From Desulfobacterales bacterium (GTDB lineage: Bacteria; Desulfobacterota; Desulfobacteria; Desulfobacterales; Desulfosalsimonadaceae), in assembly GCA_018224315.1 (NCBI GenBank), contig JAGTVF010000279.1, forward strand, positions 1-7,357: DNA of 7,357 bases. Reading direction: 5' to 3'. The first letter of the stretch is position 1. Each line of letters opens with the position of its first letter. Both the position numbers and the translations under genes were made by a program. The notes below the pieces were generated by a model. That model was not told the DNA's origin, made no database searches, and was given only the letters and a program-made list of their open reading frames with translations. Shown here one piece after another: positions 1-5,677 of the stretch.

Positions 1-332
1 CCATTGCGGTTTCGAGCATGCTCACGGAAATGGCCAGGGGAAAAACCCTGGATGAGGCCAGAAAGATCAGCAACAAGGATGTGGCCAAAGCCCTTGAGGG
101 GCTGCCCAAAAACAAAATGCACTGCTCCAACCTGGGGGCGGATGCACTGCACATGGCCATTCAGAATTATGATGACAAAAAGGCCGGCATCGTGCGCCCC
201 AAAGAGGAAAGAGAGGAGAAGCACGAGCATGGCGACGGTGAAACCTGCTATTGTCCCTATTGTGACGTGGAACTCGATGAGAAAGCCAGCTTCTGCGAGG
301 CCTGTCAGCGGGATCTGACCGAGGAGCATTAA
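1..332 (+). CDS. iscU: IscU/NifU-type Fe-S cluster scaffold with C-terminal Cys-rich tail (5' partial)
   Basis: This is the C-terminal part of an Fe-S assembly scaffold; the frame is open from base 3 and stops with TAA at 330-332. The visible part starts in the conserved IscU stretch [10 protein letters not shown], then GKTLDEA, and continues to [15 protein letters not shown], which holds the third conserved cluster-ligand cysteine (codon at 123-125). In the family this protein receives sulfur and iron, builds a [2Fe-2S] or [4Fe-4S] cluster in the cytosol and passes it to apo-proteins. After the usual IscU end there is a charged Lys/Glu/His linker and then a tail with five cysteines: CYCPYC, ten residues, and CEAC. 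This looks like a zinc ribbon and is not part of ordinary IscU. The N-terminal half, with the first two ligand cysteines, lies outside the window. An iscS-like gene follows 63 nt downstream on the same strand, so cotranscription is likely. The family call is firm; the tail's function is unknown. Confidence 0.9.
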   Translation, partial: IAVSSMLTEMARGKTLDEARKISNKDVAKALEGLPKNKMHCSNLGADALHMAIQNYDDKKAGIVRPKEEREEKHEHGDGETCYCPYCDVELDEKASFCEACQRDLTEEH

Positions 333-395
333 AAACACAGGACATGCCGAAAAGATTCAAAGCAGGAAAATTCACAGCGCAAAGGGAGTTTTTTC

Positions 396-1562
396 ATGAA
401 TGTGATCAATCTGGACCATATCTCGTTTAATCCGCTTCTTCCGGAAGTCAGGGAGGCCATGATTGATGCGATCAACAGCAAGGATCTGCACAATCCCTCA
501 AGTCAGCACAAAGCCGGGGAAAAATCTGCGGAGATGCTGGCCCAGGCCCGGCAGAACGTGGCCGACCTGATCAATGCCGCCGATCCCAAAGAAGTCGTGT
601 TTACCTCCGGGGGCACCGAATCGGTCAATCACGCCGTAAAAGGTGCGGCCATGGCCAACCGGGAGAAGGGCAATCATATCATTACCACCAACATCGAGCA
701 CAATTCGGTGATCCGCAGCTTAAAGCGGCTTTCCGCCCAGGGATTTAAGGTGACGTCCCTGTCGGTTGACGAATCGGGCCGGGTGGATCCGGCTGCTGTG
801 GCCGATGCCATCACAGACAAGACCATCCTGATATCCGTGATGCACAGCAACAATGAAACCGGCACCATCCAGCCCATAGCCGAAATCGGCGCCATTGCCC
901 GGGAAAACAAGGTGCTGTTTCACTGTGATGCCGTGGATTCCGTGGGGGTTGTGCCGGTGGATGTCCAGGCATTAAACGCGGATCTGCTCAGCTTTGCCGC
1001 CAATCCTTTTTACGGGCCCACCGGCGCGGGGGGCCTCTATATTCGCCGGGGCACCCGGATTTTTCCCCTGCTTGACGGCGGGGTTCAGGAGCATAACAAG
1101 CGGGCGGGCGCGGAAAATCTCATCGGGATCATCGGCATGGGAAAAGCCGCCCAGCTGGCTGCCGCCCACATGGAGGAGCGCCGGGCGCATCTGGCGGATC
1201 TGAAAAAATACCTGGTGGACCAGCTGCCCGATTACGTGGAAGAATATATTATCAACACCAATCTGGACCACAGCCTGCCCAACCTGCTCAATATTTCGCT
1301 CAAATATATCGAGGGCGAAAGCGTGATGCTGATGCTCGATGAGGAAAACCTGGCCGTGTCCACCAAGTCGGCCTGTGCCACGGGTTCGCTGCGGGCCTCT
1401 CACGTGCTGCTCTCGTTGGGGCTCAGCCACTCAGACGCCCAGGGCACGCTGGTGATCGCATGGGGCATTGACAATACCAAAGATGATCTGCAAAAGCTGC
1501 TCTCCACACTTTCCGAAGTGGTCAGCACACTGCGCAGCATGTCACCCCTGTATCAGAAATAA
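396..1562 (+). CDS. iscS: NifS/IscS-family cysteine desulfurase homologue lacking the PLP-binding lysine
   Basis: A 388-residue protein, full family length, aligning throughout with class V aminotransferase-fold cysteine desulfurases. These normally take sulfur from L-cysteine through PLP and hand it to IscU. Retained features are TSGGTES (70-76, phosphate loop), H102 (ring stacking), N153, D178 (PLP pyridine nitrogen), YGPTGAGGLY (206-215) and the sulfur-carrying C327 in SACATGS. The usual SxHKxYGPKG motif instead reads A-A-N203-P204-F-Y-G-P-T-G, so the Schiff-base lysine and its neighbouring His are replaced. The usual IRFSLGR motif reads LVIAWGI, so the substrate-carboxylate Arg is Val353. 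The N-terminal DYAATTP motif is also replaced. The frame is intact and flanking motifs are conserved, so a sequencing error is unlikely. Archaeoglobus fulgidus IscS is a known homologue lacking this lysine. I infer a non-canonical partner for the upstream IscU that probably lacks ordinary desulfurase activity. The start is ATG 396, with AAAGGGAG at 381-388 seven bases upstream. Confidence 0.88.
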   Translation: MNVINLDHISFNPLLPEVREAMIDAINSKDLHNPSSQHKAGEKSAEMLAQARQNVADLINAADPKEVVFTSGGTESVNHAVKGAAMANREKGNHIITTNIEHNSVIRSLKRLSAQGFKVTSLSVDESGRVDPAAVADAITDKTILISVMHSNNETGTIQPIAEIGAIARENKVLFHCDAVDSVGVVPVDVQALNADLLSFAANPFYGPTGAGGLYIRRGTRIFPLLDGGVQEHNKRAGAENLIGIIGMGKAAQLAAAHMEERRAHLADLKKYLVDQLPDYVEEYIINTNLDHSLPNLLNISLKYIEGESVMLMLDEENLAVSTKSACATGSLRASHVLLSLGLSHSDAQGTLVIAWGIDNTKDDLQKLLSTLSEVVSTLRSMSPLYQK

Positions 1563-1570
1563 TTTTTCAA

Positions 1571-1645
1571 CCCATAACCCACAACCCATAACAATTAACA
1601 ATTAACCCATAATAATTAACACTTAAAACTTAACCACTTAAAACT
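1571..1645 (+). repeat. Heptamer repeat array 1 (3' of iscS)
   Basis: Nine head-to-tail 7-mers lie in strict phase from 1571 to 1633: CCCATAA, CCCACAA, CCCATAA, CAATTAA, CAATTAA, CCCATAA, TAATTAA, CACTTAA, AACTTAA. An 8-nt unit and a partial unit follow. The shared pattern is four variable bases plus TAA (once CAA). The array begins 9 nt after the iscS stop and lies before the terminator, so it should be in the 3' untranslated region. It is much more AT-rich than the neighbouring genes. Confidence 0.85.
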
Positions 1646-1649
1646 GCCC

Positions 1650-1687
1650 AAAAAAAAGCCCTTTCCAACCCGGAAAGGGCTTTTTTT
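1650..1687. terminator. Bidirectional rho-independent terminator between iscS and the Cys-rich gene
   Basis: An A-tract (1650-1657) is followed by GCCCTTTCC (1658-1666), a 5-nt loop AACCC, GGAAAGGGC (1672-1680) and seven T. The 9-bp perfect stem has A/T tracts on both sides, so it can end the + strand iscU-iscS transcript and the - strand transcript of the small Cys-rich gene. Confidence 0.9.
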
Positions 1688-1713
1688 GTCCCCCGGAAAG
1701 GGCTTTTTTCGTC
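1669..1713. repeat. Tandem duplication of the terminator 3' arm
   Basis: A 22-nt segment beginning CCCGGAAAGGGCTTTTTT occurs at 1669-1690 and again at 1692-1713 with one mismatch (T to C near the end), separated by a single C. The copy duplicates the right stem arm and U-tract of the terminator at 1650-1687. It ends immediately beside the stop codon of the convergent gene (1714-1716). The second arm could pair with the same left arm, giving two mutually exclusive hairpins. Confidence 0.85.
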
Positions 1714-1926
1714 TCAGCTGGGCTGGTCGGTCTTACCGGCAGCTTCAATACTGCACTGGGTAAAGTCGATTGTCTTGTTGCATTTGTGGCACTTGTGGGG
1801 CCGGTCAAATTCGTCTGAAAAAATTTCCACTTCGGCTCCGCATTCCGGGCATTTGCAGGTAAATGCGCTTAAATTCTTAAATTGCTGGAACCCGGGGCAA
1901 TGTTGCGGGGTAGACTGTTCTGCCAT
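1714..1926 (-). CDS. Small Cys-rich (zinc-ribbon-like) protein, function unknown
   Basis: A 70-residue protein of unknown function. Cysteines are at C10 (in HCPGF), C24, C26 and C29 (TCKCPECG), C46 and C49 (CHKC) and C58. The CPEC and CHKC pairs, 16 residues apart, look like a zinc ribbon or rubredoxin-like knuckle; C10 and C58 flank it symmetrically. There is no signal peptide or membrane segment, so it is probably cytosolic. I chose ATG at 1926-1924 because AAGGAGG (1941-1935) sits seven bases upstream; a GTG two codons earlier is only one base from that site. The gene converges on iscS across a shared terminator and is divergent from the usp gene. Metal binding is inferred from cysteine spacing, and a regulatory or redox role cannot be separated from sequence alone. 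That the gene is real is well supported by the Shine-Dalgarno site and motif; its role is open. Confidence 0.75.
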   Translation of the reverse strand: MAEQSTPQHCPGFQQFKNLSAFTCKCPECGAEVEIFSDEFDRPHKCHKCNKTIDFTQCSIEAAGKTDQPS

Positions 1927-2123
1927 TTTCACGCCTCCTTGTGATGCATGTTAAACTGAATTGTTTCCGCTGGTTTCTGTTTTTCTAAGTGCAATATAAG
2001 CATCCATGCCCGAAAAGACAAAAAATTCCCCGAATTGGTCGATGGCCGTGACAAATCCGTGCAAAGGATTATGTTTTTCATAAACCGGTAATGGATTATT
2101 TGCGATGACAAGGAGGCATGGGT
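1927..2123. promoter_or_regulatory. Divergent leader region with matching ribosome-binding modules
   Basis: This interval separates the divergent Cys-rich gene and usp gene. Each gene, read on its own strand, has ACAAGGAGGC, one variable base, TG, three variable bases and ATGG at its start (about 16 of 21 positions identical). Both therefore carry the same strong Shine-Dalgarno site, a decoy GTG or ATG one base after it, and the true ATG seven bases after it. I could not find a convincing -35/-10 pair for either gene in the AT-rich centre. Confidence 0.5.
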
Positions 2124-2561
2124 ATGGAAATTCGGAAAGTATTGTGGCCCACGGATTTTTCGGGCAGCGCGGAGGCGGCTTTGTCGCATGTGCAGTCGTT
2201 GAGTCAGAATTACGGAGCAGAGGTGCATGTGCTCCACGTGCTCGAAGACATCATTCATCACCCGGGCTGGTACGGGGATTTTGAATCCCAGCACGTGGAA
2301 AAACTCATGGAAAAGGCAAAGCAGAAGGCCAAACAGAATCTGGACCAGATCTGCGCCAATTATTTGGAAGGCTGTCCTTTGTATATCAAGCACGTGGCTG
2401 TAGGTGATCCGGCATCAGAAATTTTAAAGCTCATTGACCAGGAAAAAGTGGACCTGGTGGTCATGGCCACCAAAGGCAAAAGCGGGGCATTTGACTACGG
2501 CAGTGTGGCCGAACGGGTGACAAAGCACTCCCCCGTGCCCGTGACCACCATCCCGGTGTAA
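2124..2561 (+). CDS. UspA-family universal stress protein
   Basis: A 145-residue single-domain Usp, the usual size for this family of cytosolic, usually dimeric, stress-response proteins. Diagnostic parts are the N-terminal strand KVLWPTDFSGSAEAAL with D11, the VHVLHVLEDI strand, the VAVGDPASEIL segment, and the C-terminal DLVVMATKG followed by GSVAERVTKHSPVPV. The ATP-binding signature is usually G-x2-G-x9-G-S/T. Here it is A115-x2-G118-x7-G126-S127, two residues shorter and with the first Gly replaced, so nucleotide binding is uncertain. The start is ATG 2124, seven bases after AAGGAGG (2110-2116); an in-frame ATG at 2118 is only one base from that site and is not preferred. The gene is divergent from the small Cys-rich gene and 122 nt upstream of a ferredoxin gene that has its own promoter. 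The family assignment is firm; the specific stress signal is not visible. Confidence 0.9.
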   Translation: MEIRKVLWPTDFSGSAEAALSHVQSLSQNYGAEVHVLHVLEDIIHHPGWYGDFESQHVEKLMEKAKQKAKQNLDQICANYLEGCPLYIKHVAVGDPASEILKLIDQEKVDLVVMATKGKSGAFDYGSVAERVTKHSPVPVTTIPV

Positions 2562-2598
2562 ACGCCTGAAAAGGGGTAATGCCCTGGCGGAAAAAGTG

Positions 2599-2629
2599 TG
2601 TTGACATATTTGTTTTACATCAACATAGT
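2599..2629 (+). promoter_or_regulatory. Ferredoxin promoter with overlapping dyad (possible operator)
   Basis: A perfect -35 box TTGACA (2601-2606) is followed by 17 bases and CATAGT (2624-2629, four of six matches to TATAAT). A 6-bp dyad, TGTTGA (2599-2604) and TCAACA (2620-2625), is 15 bases apart and covers the -35 box and the edge of the -10 box. That placement would suit a repressor, but 6-bp arms could be chance. Confidence 0.6.
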
Positions 2630-2683
2630 GAGTTTGAATCGGTCAAATCCTTTTAATCTTTCTTTAGTAAAGGGGAGGTCAGT

Positions 2684-2875
2684 ATGGCAAAGGTGGAAAT
2701 CAACACGGAGGAATGTGAGGGCTGTGAGAGCTGCGTGGAACTGTGCCCGGAGGTGTTCGGCTTTGATGAAGACACGGAAAAAGCCTATGTGATCAAACCC
2801 GAAGGCGGCCCTGAGGATGAAATCCAGGAGGCCATTGATTCCTGTCCCACGGAGTGTATTTACTGGGAAGAATAA
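2684..2875 (+). CDS. [4Fe-4S] ferredoxin (monocluster, Desulfovibrio type)
   Basis: A 63-residue, strongly acidic electron carrier, probably cytosolic. The cluster motif is C11-x2-C14-x2-C17 with C21-Pro four residues on, and the distal ligand is C54 in the DSCPTEC segment. By family rules C11, C14, C17 and C54 bind one [4Fe-4S] cluster. C21 and C58 are additional cysteines, and no second cluster motif exists. The overall layout (short N-terminal strand, CxxCxxC, acidic middle, CPxxC then aromatic-acidic C-terminus IYWEE) resembles Desulfovibrio ferredoxin I. It would serve as a low-potential partner for oxidoreductases, but none is adjacent, so the partner is unknown. The start is ATG 2684, with AGGGGAGG at 2671-2678 five bases upstream. 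It appears monocistronic, with a promoter at 2601-2629 and a strong terminator immediately after it. Confidence 0.93.
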   Translation: MAKVEINTEECEGCESCVELCPEVFGFDEDTEKAYVIKPEGGPEDEIQEAIDSCPTECIYWEE

Positions 2876-2891
2876 CCCTGCTGAAAATTTC

Positions 2892-2929
2892 AAAAAAGGC
2901 CGGCACCTGCAAAGGGCCGGCCTTTTTTT
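2892..2929. terminator. Bidirectional rho-independent terminator between ferredoxin and gltA
   Basis: Six A (2892-2897), GGCCGGC (2898-2904), an 11-nt loop, GCCGGCC (2916-2922) and seven T (2923-2929). The GC-rich 7-bp stem can extend through the A/T tracts. It sits 17 nt after the ferredoxin stop and 27 nt beyond the convergent gltA stop, so it serves both transcripts. Confidence 0.92.
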
Positions 2930-2955
2930 ATGGATCCTGGCAGCTTTTTGGCCGT

Positions 2956-4140
2956 CTATGACGGCCGTTTTTCCATGGGAACAAATTCGCATTCCTCCGG
3001 GCCGCAGTATTCGCCGATATATTCCGATGCCGGCCGGTAGAGGGCCGGCTTGGGCGCAGCCCCTGCAAACTGCTCTTCGATAATATGGGCACACCAGCCC
3101 GATACCCTGGATATGGCAAACACGGGGGTAAACAGGTCAATGGGAATGCCCATGGCGTAATAGGTGGTCGCAGAGTAGAAATCCACGTTGGGATAGATCT
3201 CTGTGCCCTTGAGATCCCGAAAGACTTCCCCGGCCTTTTTGCGCACAGCCTCGCTGAGTTCATACCATTTCAGATTGCCGGTCTTCTCGCCCATCTGCCG
3301 GGACATGGGCGCTAAAATCGCCGCTCTGGGATCGCCGTTTTTGTAAACCGCATGGCCCATGCCCATGATCTTTTCCCCGGCTTTTAGCCTGGATTCCACG
3401 TACTCGTCCACCCGGTCTGTGGAGTCGATATCTATCAGCATCTGCATGACCCGGGCATTGGCCCCGCCGTGGAGTTCCCCTGAAAGCGAGCCGACGCCGG
3501 CGGCTGCGGCCGCATACATGTGTGCGCGGCTGGAAGCCACCTGCCGGGCGGAAAAAGTCGAGGCGTTAAAAGAATGCTCTGCGTGCAGCACCAGGCAGGT
3601 ATCCATGAATTTTGCGGTTTCCGGGTCCGGGGTTTCCCCTGTGAGCATGAAAAGGAAATTGGCGGCATGCCCCAGCTCCGGTTTCGGGGCCAGGGGCTCC
3701 AGGTTGTTTCGGATCCGGTGCCAGGCCGCCATAATGGCCGGGAATCTGGCAATCAGGCCGATGGCCGTATCCGTGGCTTTCTCCCGGCTCAGCACCCCGG
3801 CCTCAGGATCATGATTGGCCAGCATGGGCACACAGGCCTGGAGAATGTCCATGGGCAGGGCGTTTTGCGGCCGGGTTTTCAAAGCCGCCAAAAGCTGCTC
3901 AGGAAGTGGGGTTTTTTGGGCGATTAGCGCTTTGAAATCCGCCAGCTCCTTTTCCGGGGGCAGGTGTTCAAAGAGCAGCAAATAGGCCACTTCTTCAAAA
4001 GTGGCCTTTTCGGCCAGTTCCGTGATGTTATAGCCCCGGTAAACAAGTTTTCCGGCTTTGCCGTCGACCAGGCAGATCCGGGTGCTGGCCACTGGCACCC
4101 CCCGCAGGCCGGTGTTGATGATATCGGTGGATTGGGTCAT
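2956..4140 (-). CDS. gltA: Citrate synthase (si-type, short form)
   Basis: A 394-residue citrate synthase that condenses oxaloacetate with acetyl-CoA to citrate in the cytosol, the entry step of the TCA cycle. The catalytic triad is visible: H224 in GELHGGAN, H263 in GMGHAVYKNGDPRA and D320 in NVDFYSA, at spacings like those of short archaeal and Gram-positive enzymes. LHAEHSFNASTF (185-196) and RVSGWCAHIIEE (345-356) are further family signatures. The length fits the short dimeric class, not the longer E. coli-type allosteric hexamer. The common GHRVYK segment reads GHAVYK here. Closely related 2-methylcitrate synthases cannot be excluded by motif alone, but the adjacent fumarase and aconitase favour citrate synthase. 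The start is ATG 4140-4138, with GGGAGG (4151-4146) five bases upstream. It lies 32 nt after fumC on the same strand, probably in one operon, and ends at the terminator shared with the ferredoxin gene. Confidence 0.93.
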   Translation of the reverse strand: MTQSTDIINTGLRGVPVASTRICLVDGKAGKLVYRGYNITELAEKATFEEVAYLLLFEHLPPEKELADFKALIAQKTPLPEQLLAALKTRPQNALPMDILQACVPMLANHDPEAGVLSREKATDTAIGLIARFPAIMAAWHRIRNNLEPLAPKPELGHAANFLFMLTGETPDPETAKFMDTCLVLHAEHSFNASTFSARQVASSRAHMYAAAAAGVGSLSGELHGGANARVMQMLIDIDSTDRVDEYVESRLKAGEKIMGMGHAVYKNGDPRAAILAPMSRQMGEKTGNLKWYELSEAVRKKAGEVFRDLKGTEIYPNVDFYSATTYYAMGIPIDLFTPVFAISRVSGWCAHIIEEQFAGAAPKPALYRPASEYIGEYCGPEECEFVPMEKRPS

Positions 4141-4156
4141 GTATTCCTCCCGGGTG

Positions 4157-4184
4157 GTTCAACGTTCAGGGTTTAATGTTCAGG
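4157..4184 (-). repeat. Heptamer repeat array 2 (fumC-gltA junction)
   Basis: Four in-phase 7-mers on the + strand: GTTCAAC, GTTCAGG, GTTTAAT, GTTCAGG (on the coding - strand CCTGAAC, ATTAAAC, CCTGAAC, GTTGAAC). The array contains the fumC stop codon (4175-4173) and its last three codons, and fills most of the short fumC-gltA spacer, ending a few bases before the gltA Shine-Dalgarno site. Confidence 0.75.
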
Positions 4185-5558
4185 GTTGCCGTAAAGGGCC
4201 TGCTGCAGTTGGTCTGCCGGCAGAATGTTTTCTTCGCCGGCCGCTTCCTCGATGGTTTTTCCGGTCTCATGGGCCCGGGCGGCGATTTGGGCCGCCTTGT
4301 CATAGCCGATATAGGGCACCAGGCCGGTGACCACAGCAAGGCTTTGCCGGATGTTTTGTTCGCATTTTTCTTCATTGGCTTCAATGCCGGCAATGCATTT
4401 TTCCGCCAGCCCCCGGCCGGCATTGGCCAGGATATTGATGGAATCAATGAGCTTAAAGGCCGCTACCGGCAGCATGAGATTGAGCTGAAAATATCCGCCC
4501 TGGCCGGCTGTTGTCAGTGTTGTATCGTTTCCGATCACATGGGCCGATGCCTGGACTGCGGCCTCACACATCACGGGATTGACCTTGCCGGGCATAATCG
4601 ATGATCCCGGCAGCAGGGCGGGCAGCCGGATTTCGCCCAGCCCGCACCGGGGTCCGGAGGCCAGCCAGCGGATGTCATTGGCGATTTTGGCAATCCCCAC
4701 GGCAATGGTTTTGATCACCCCGCTGGTTTCCACCACCGTATCACAGGCAGATTGGGCTTCGAAATGATTGACCGCCTCGCTAAATTCAATCCCGGTTTCT
4801 TCGGAAATGGCGGCAATCACCTGCTTTGCCATTTCCGGATGGGCATTTAACCCCGTGCCCACGGCCGTGCCCCCCAGCGCCAGCCGGCAAAGCCGATGCC
4901 CGACATCTTCGAGCCGCTGGCGGCCCAGGTTCATTTGCGCGGCATATCCGGAAAATTCCTGTCCCAGGGTCATCACCACCGCATCCTGCAAATGGGTCCG
5001 GCCGATTTTCCGGATATGGGCAAATTCCCGGGATTTTTCCCCCAGGCGCTGCTCCAGACTGTTGATGGCCGGCAAAAGTTTGTCCCGGATCAGCAGCCGG
5101 GCAGCGATGTGAATGGCCGAGGGCATCACGTCATTGGTGGATTGTCCGCGGTTGACATGATCATTGGGATGCACCGGCGTTTTGGTGTTTTTTTGCCCGG
5201 TGAGCAGTTCATTGGCCCGGGTGGCCATCACCTCATTGACATTCATGTTGGCCGATGTGCCCGATCCCGTTTGAAACACATCCACCGGAAACTGGTCATC
5301 AAAGCCGCCGGCCATGATTTCATCAGCCGCCTGAACAACCGGATCAACATAATCGGCCGGGATTTGCCCCAGCTGCCCGTTGACCCGGGCAGCCGCCTTT
5401 TTGATCCGCGCCATGGCATAAATCAGCTCCATGGGCAGAACCCGGCCGCTGATGGCAAAATGGTCCATGGCCCGCCGGGTCTGGGCGCCGTAATAGGCCC
5501 CGGCCGGCACCGCCACCCGCCCAAAGCTGTCTGTTTCGTGTCGGAATTCGGAGTTCAA
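4173..5558 (-). CDS. fumC: Class II fumarase (fumarate hydratase)
   Basis: A 461-residue member of the fumarase/aspartase superfamily, which reversibly hydrates fumarate to malate without an Fe-S cluster. Active-site motifs are TGSGTSANMN (97-106), HPNDHVNRGQSTND (130-143), GRTHLQDA with H189, and the signature GSSIMPGKVNP (318-328) with catalytic S320, K325 and N327. GRTH and PGKVN favour fumarase over aspartase (usually GRTQ and PAKVN), although GQSTND and the AVVMTLGQ segment lean toward aspartase, so the call also rests on TCA-cycle context. The first in-frame ATG is at residue 32, inside conserved sequence. The best start is therefore TTG 5558-5556, which gives NSEFRHETDSFG, matching the usual fumarase N-terminus. 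I see no Shine-Dalgarno site; the leader is heptamer repeat, and the upstream in-frame stop at 5591-5589 lies in that repeat. It is the first gene of a probable fumC-gltA operon, divergent from aconitase. Confidence 0.88.
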   Translation of the reverse strand: MNSEFRHETDSFGRVAVPAGAYYGAQTRRAMDHFAISGRVLPMELIYAMARIKKAAARVNGQLGQIPADYVDPVVQAADEIMAGGFDDQFPVDVFQTGSGTSANMNVNEVMATRANELLTGQKNTKTPVHPNDHVNRGQSTNDVMPSAIHIAARLLIRDKLLPAINSLEQRLGEKSREFAHIRKIGRTHLQDAVVMTLGQEFSGYAAQMNLGRQRLEDVGHRLCRLALGGTAVGTGLNAHPEMAKQVIAAISEETGIEFSEAVNHFEAQSACDTVVETSGVIKTIAVGIAKIANDIRWLASGPRCGLGEIRLPALLPGSSIMPGKVNPVMCEAAVQASAHVIGNDTTLTTAGQGGYFQLNLMLPVAAFKLIDSINILANAGRGLAEKCIAGIEANEEKCEQNIRQSLAVVTGLVPYIGYDKAAQIAARAHETGKTIEEAAGEENILPADQLQQALYGNPEH

Positions 5559-5560
5559 AA

Positions 5561-5595
5561 TAAGTGATTCAGTTTTAAGTGTTAAGTTTTAAGTG
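5561..5595 (-). repeat. Heptamer repeat array 3 (fumC leader)
   Basis: Five in-phase 7-mers. On the fumC sense strand they read CACTTAA, AACTTAA, CACTTAA, AACTGAA, TCACTTA. The array ends two bases before the TTG start, occupying the place where a Shine-Dalgarno site would be. It uses the same unit and transcript-sense orientation as the array before the aconitase gene. Confidence 0.8.
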
Positions 5596-5624
5596 AAATC
5601 CTCAGAATCGGGTTTCCTATTATA

Positions 5625-5652
5625 ATTATTAGCATGATGGAAAATCCGTCAA
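5625..5652 (-). promoter_or_regulatory. Predicted sigma70-type promoter for fumC-gltA
   Basis: On the - strand TTGACG (5652-5647, five of six matches) is followed by 16 bases and AATAAT (5630-5625, five of six). Transcription would begin near 5618, giving a leader of about 60 nt that contains heptamer array 3. Confidence 0.6.
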
Positions 5653-5677
5653 AAAAGTTCGGCAAAATGATTTTTAT

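Noticed and set aside
990..1020. Frameshift or pseudogene explanation for the missing IscS lysine
   Set aside because: The frame continues with conserved residues on both sides and to a normal C-terminus; the change is a clean substitution.
2118..2123. ATG 2118 as the usp start and GTG 1932 as the Cys-rich gene start
   Set aside because: Both are one base from the AAGGAGG site, too close for initiation; the next in-frame ATG has ideal spacing in each case.
1929..2393. 154-codon frame on the - strand across the usp start and divergent leader
   Set aside because: It overlaps the real usp coding sequence and the shared leader, and has no ribosome site or family resemblance.
2598..2792. Small + frame over the ferredoxin promoter and 5' end
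   Set aside because: It covers a good promoter and is out of frame with the ferredoxin CxxCxxC motif.
4896..5567. 223-codon open frame on the + strand opposite fumC
   Set aside because: The fumC frame carries all active-site motifs; this frame is a shadow with Pro/Gly/His-rich composition.
5619..5626. ATTATAAT as the -10 box of the aconitase promoter
   Set aside because: It contains a perfect TATAAT, but no acceptable -35 box lies 16-18 bases upstream on either strand; the chosen pairs fit better.
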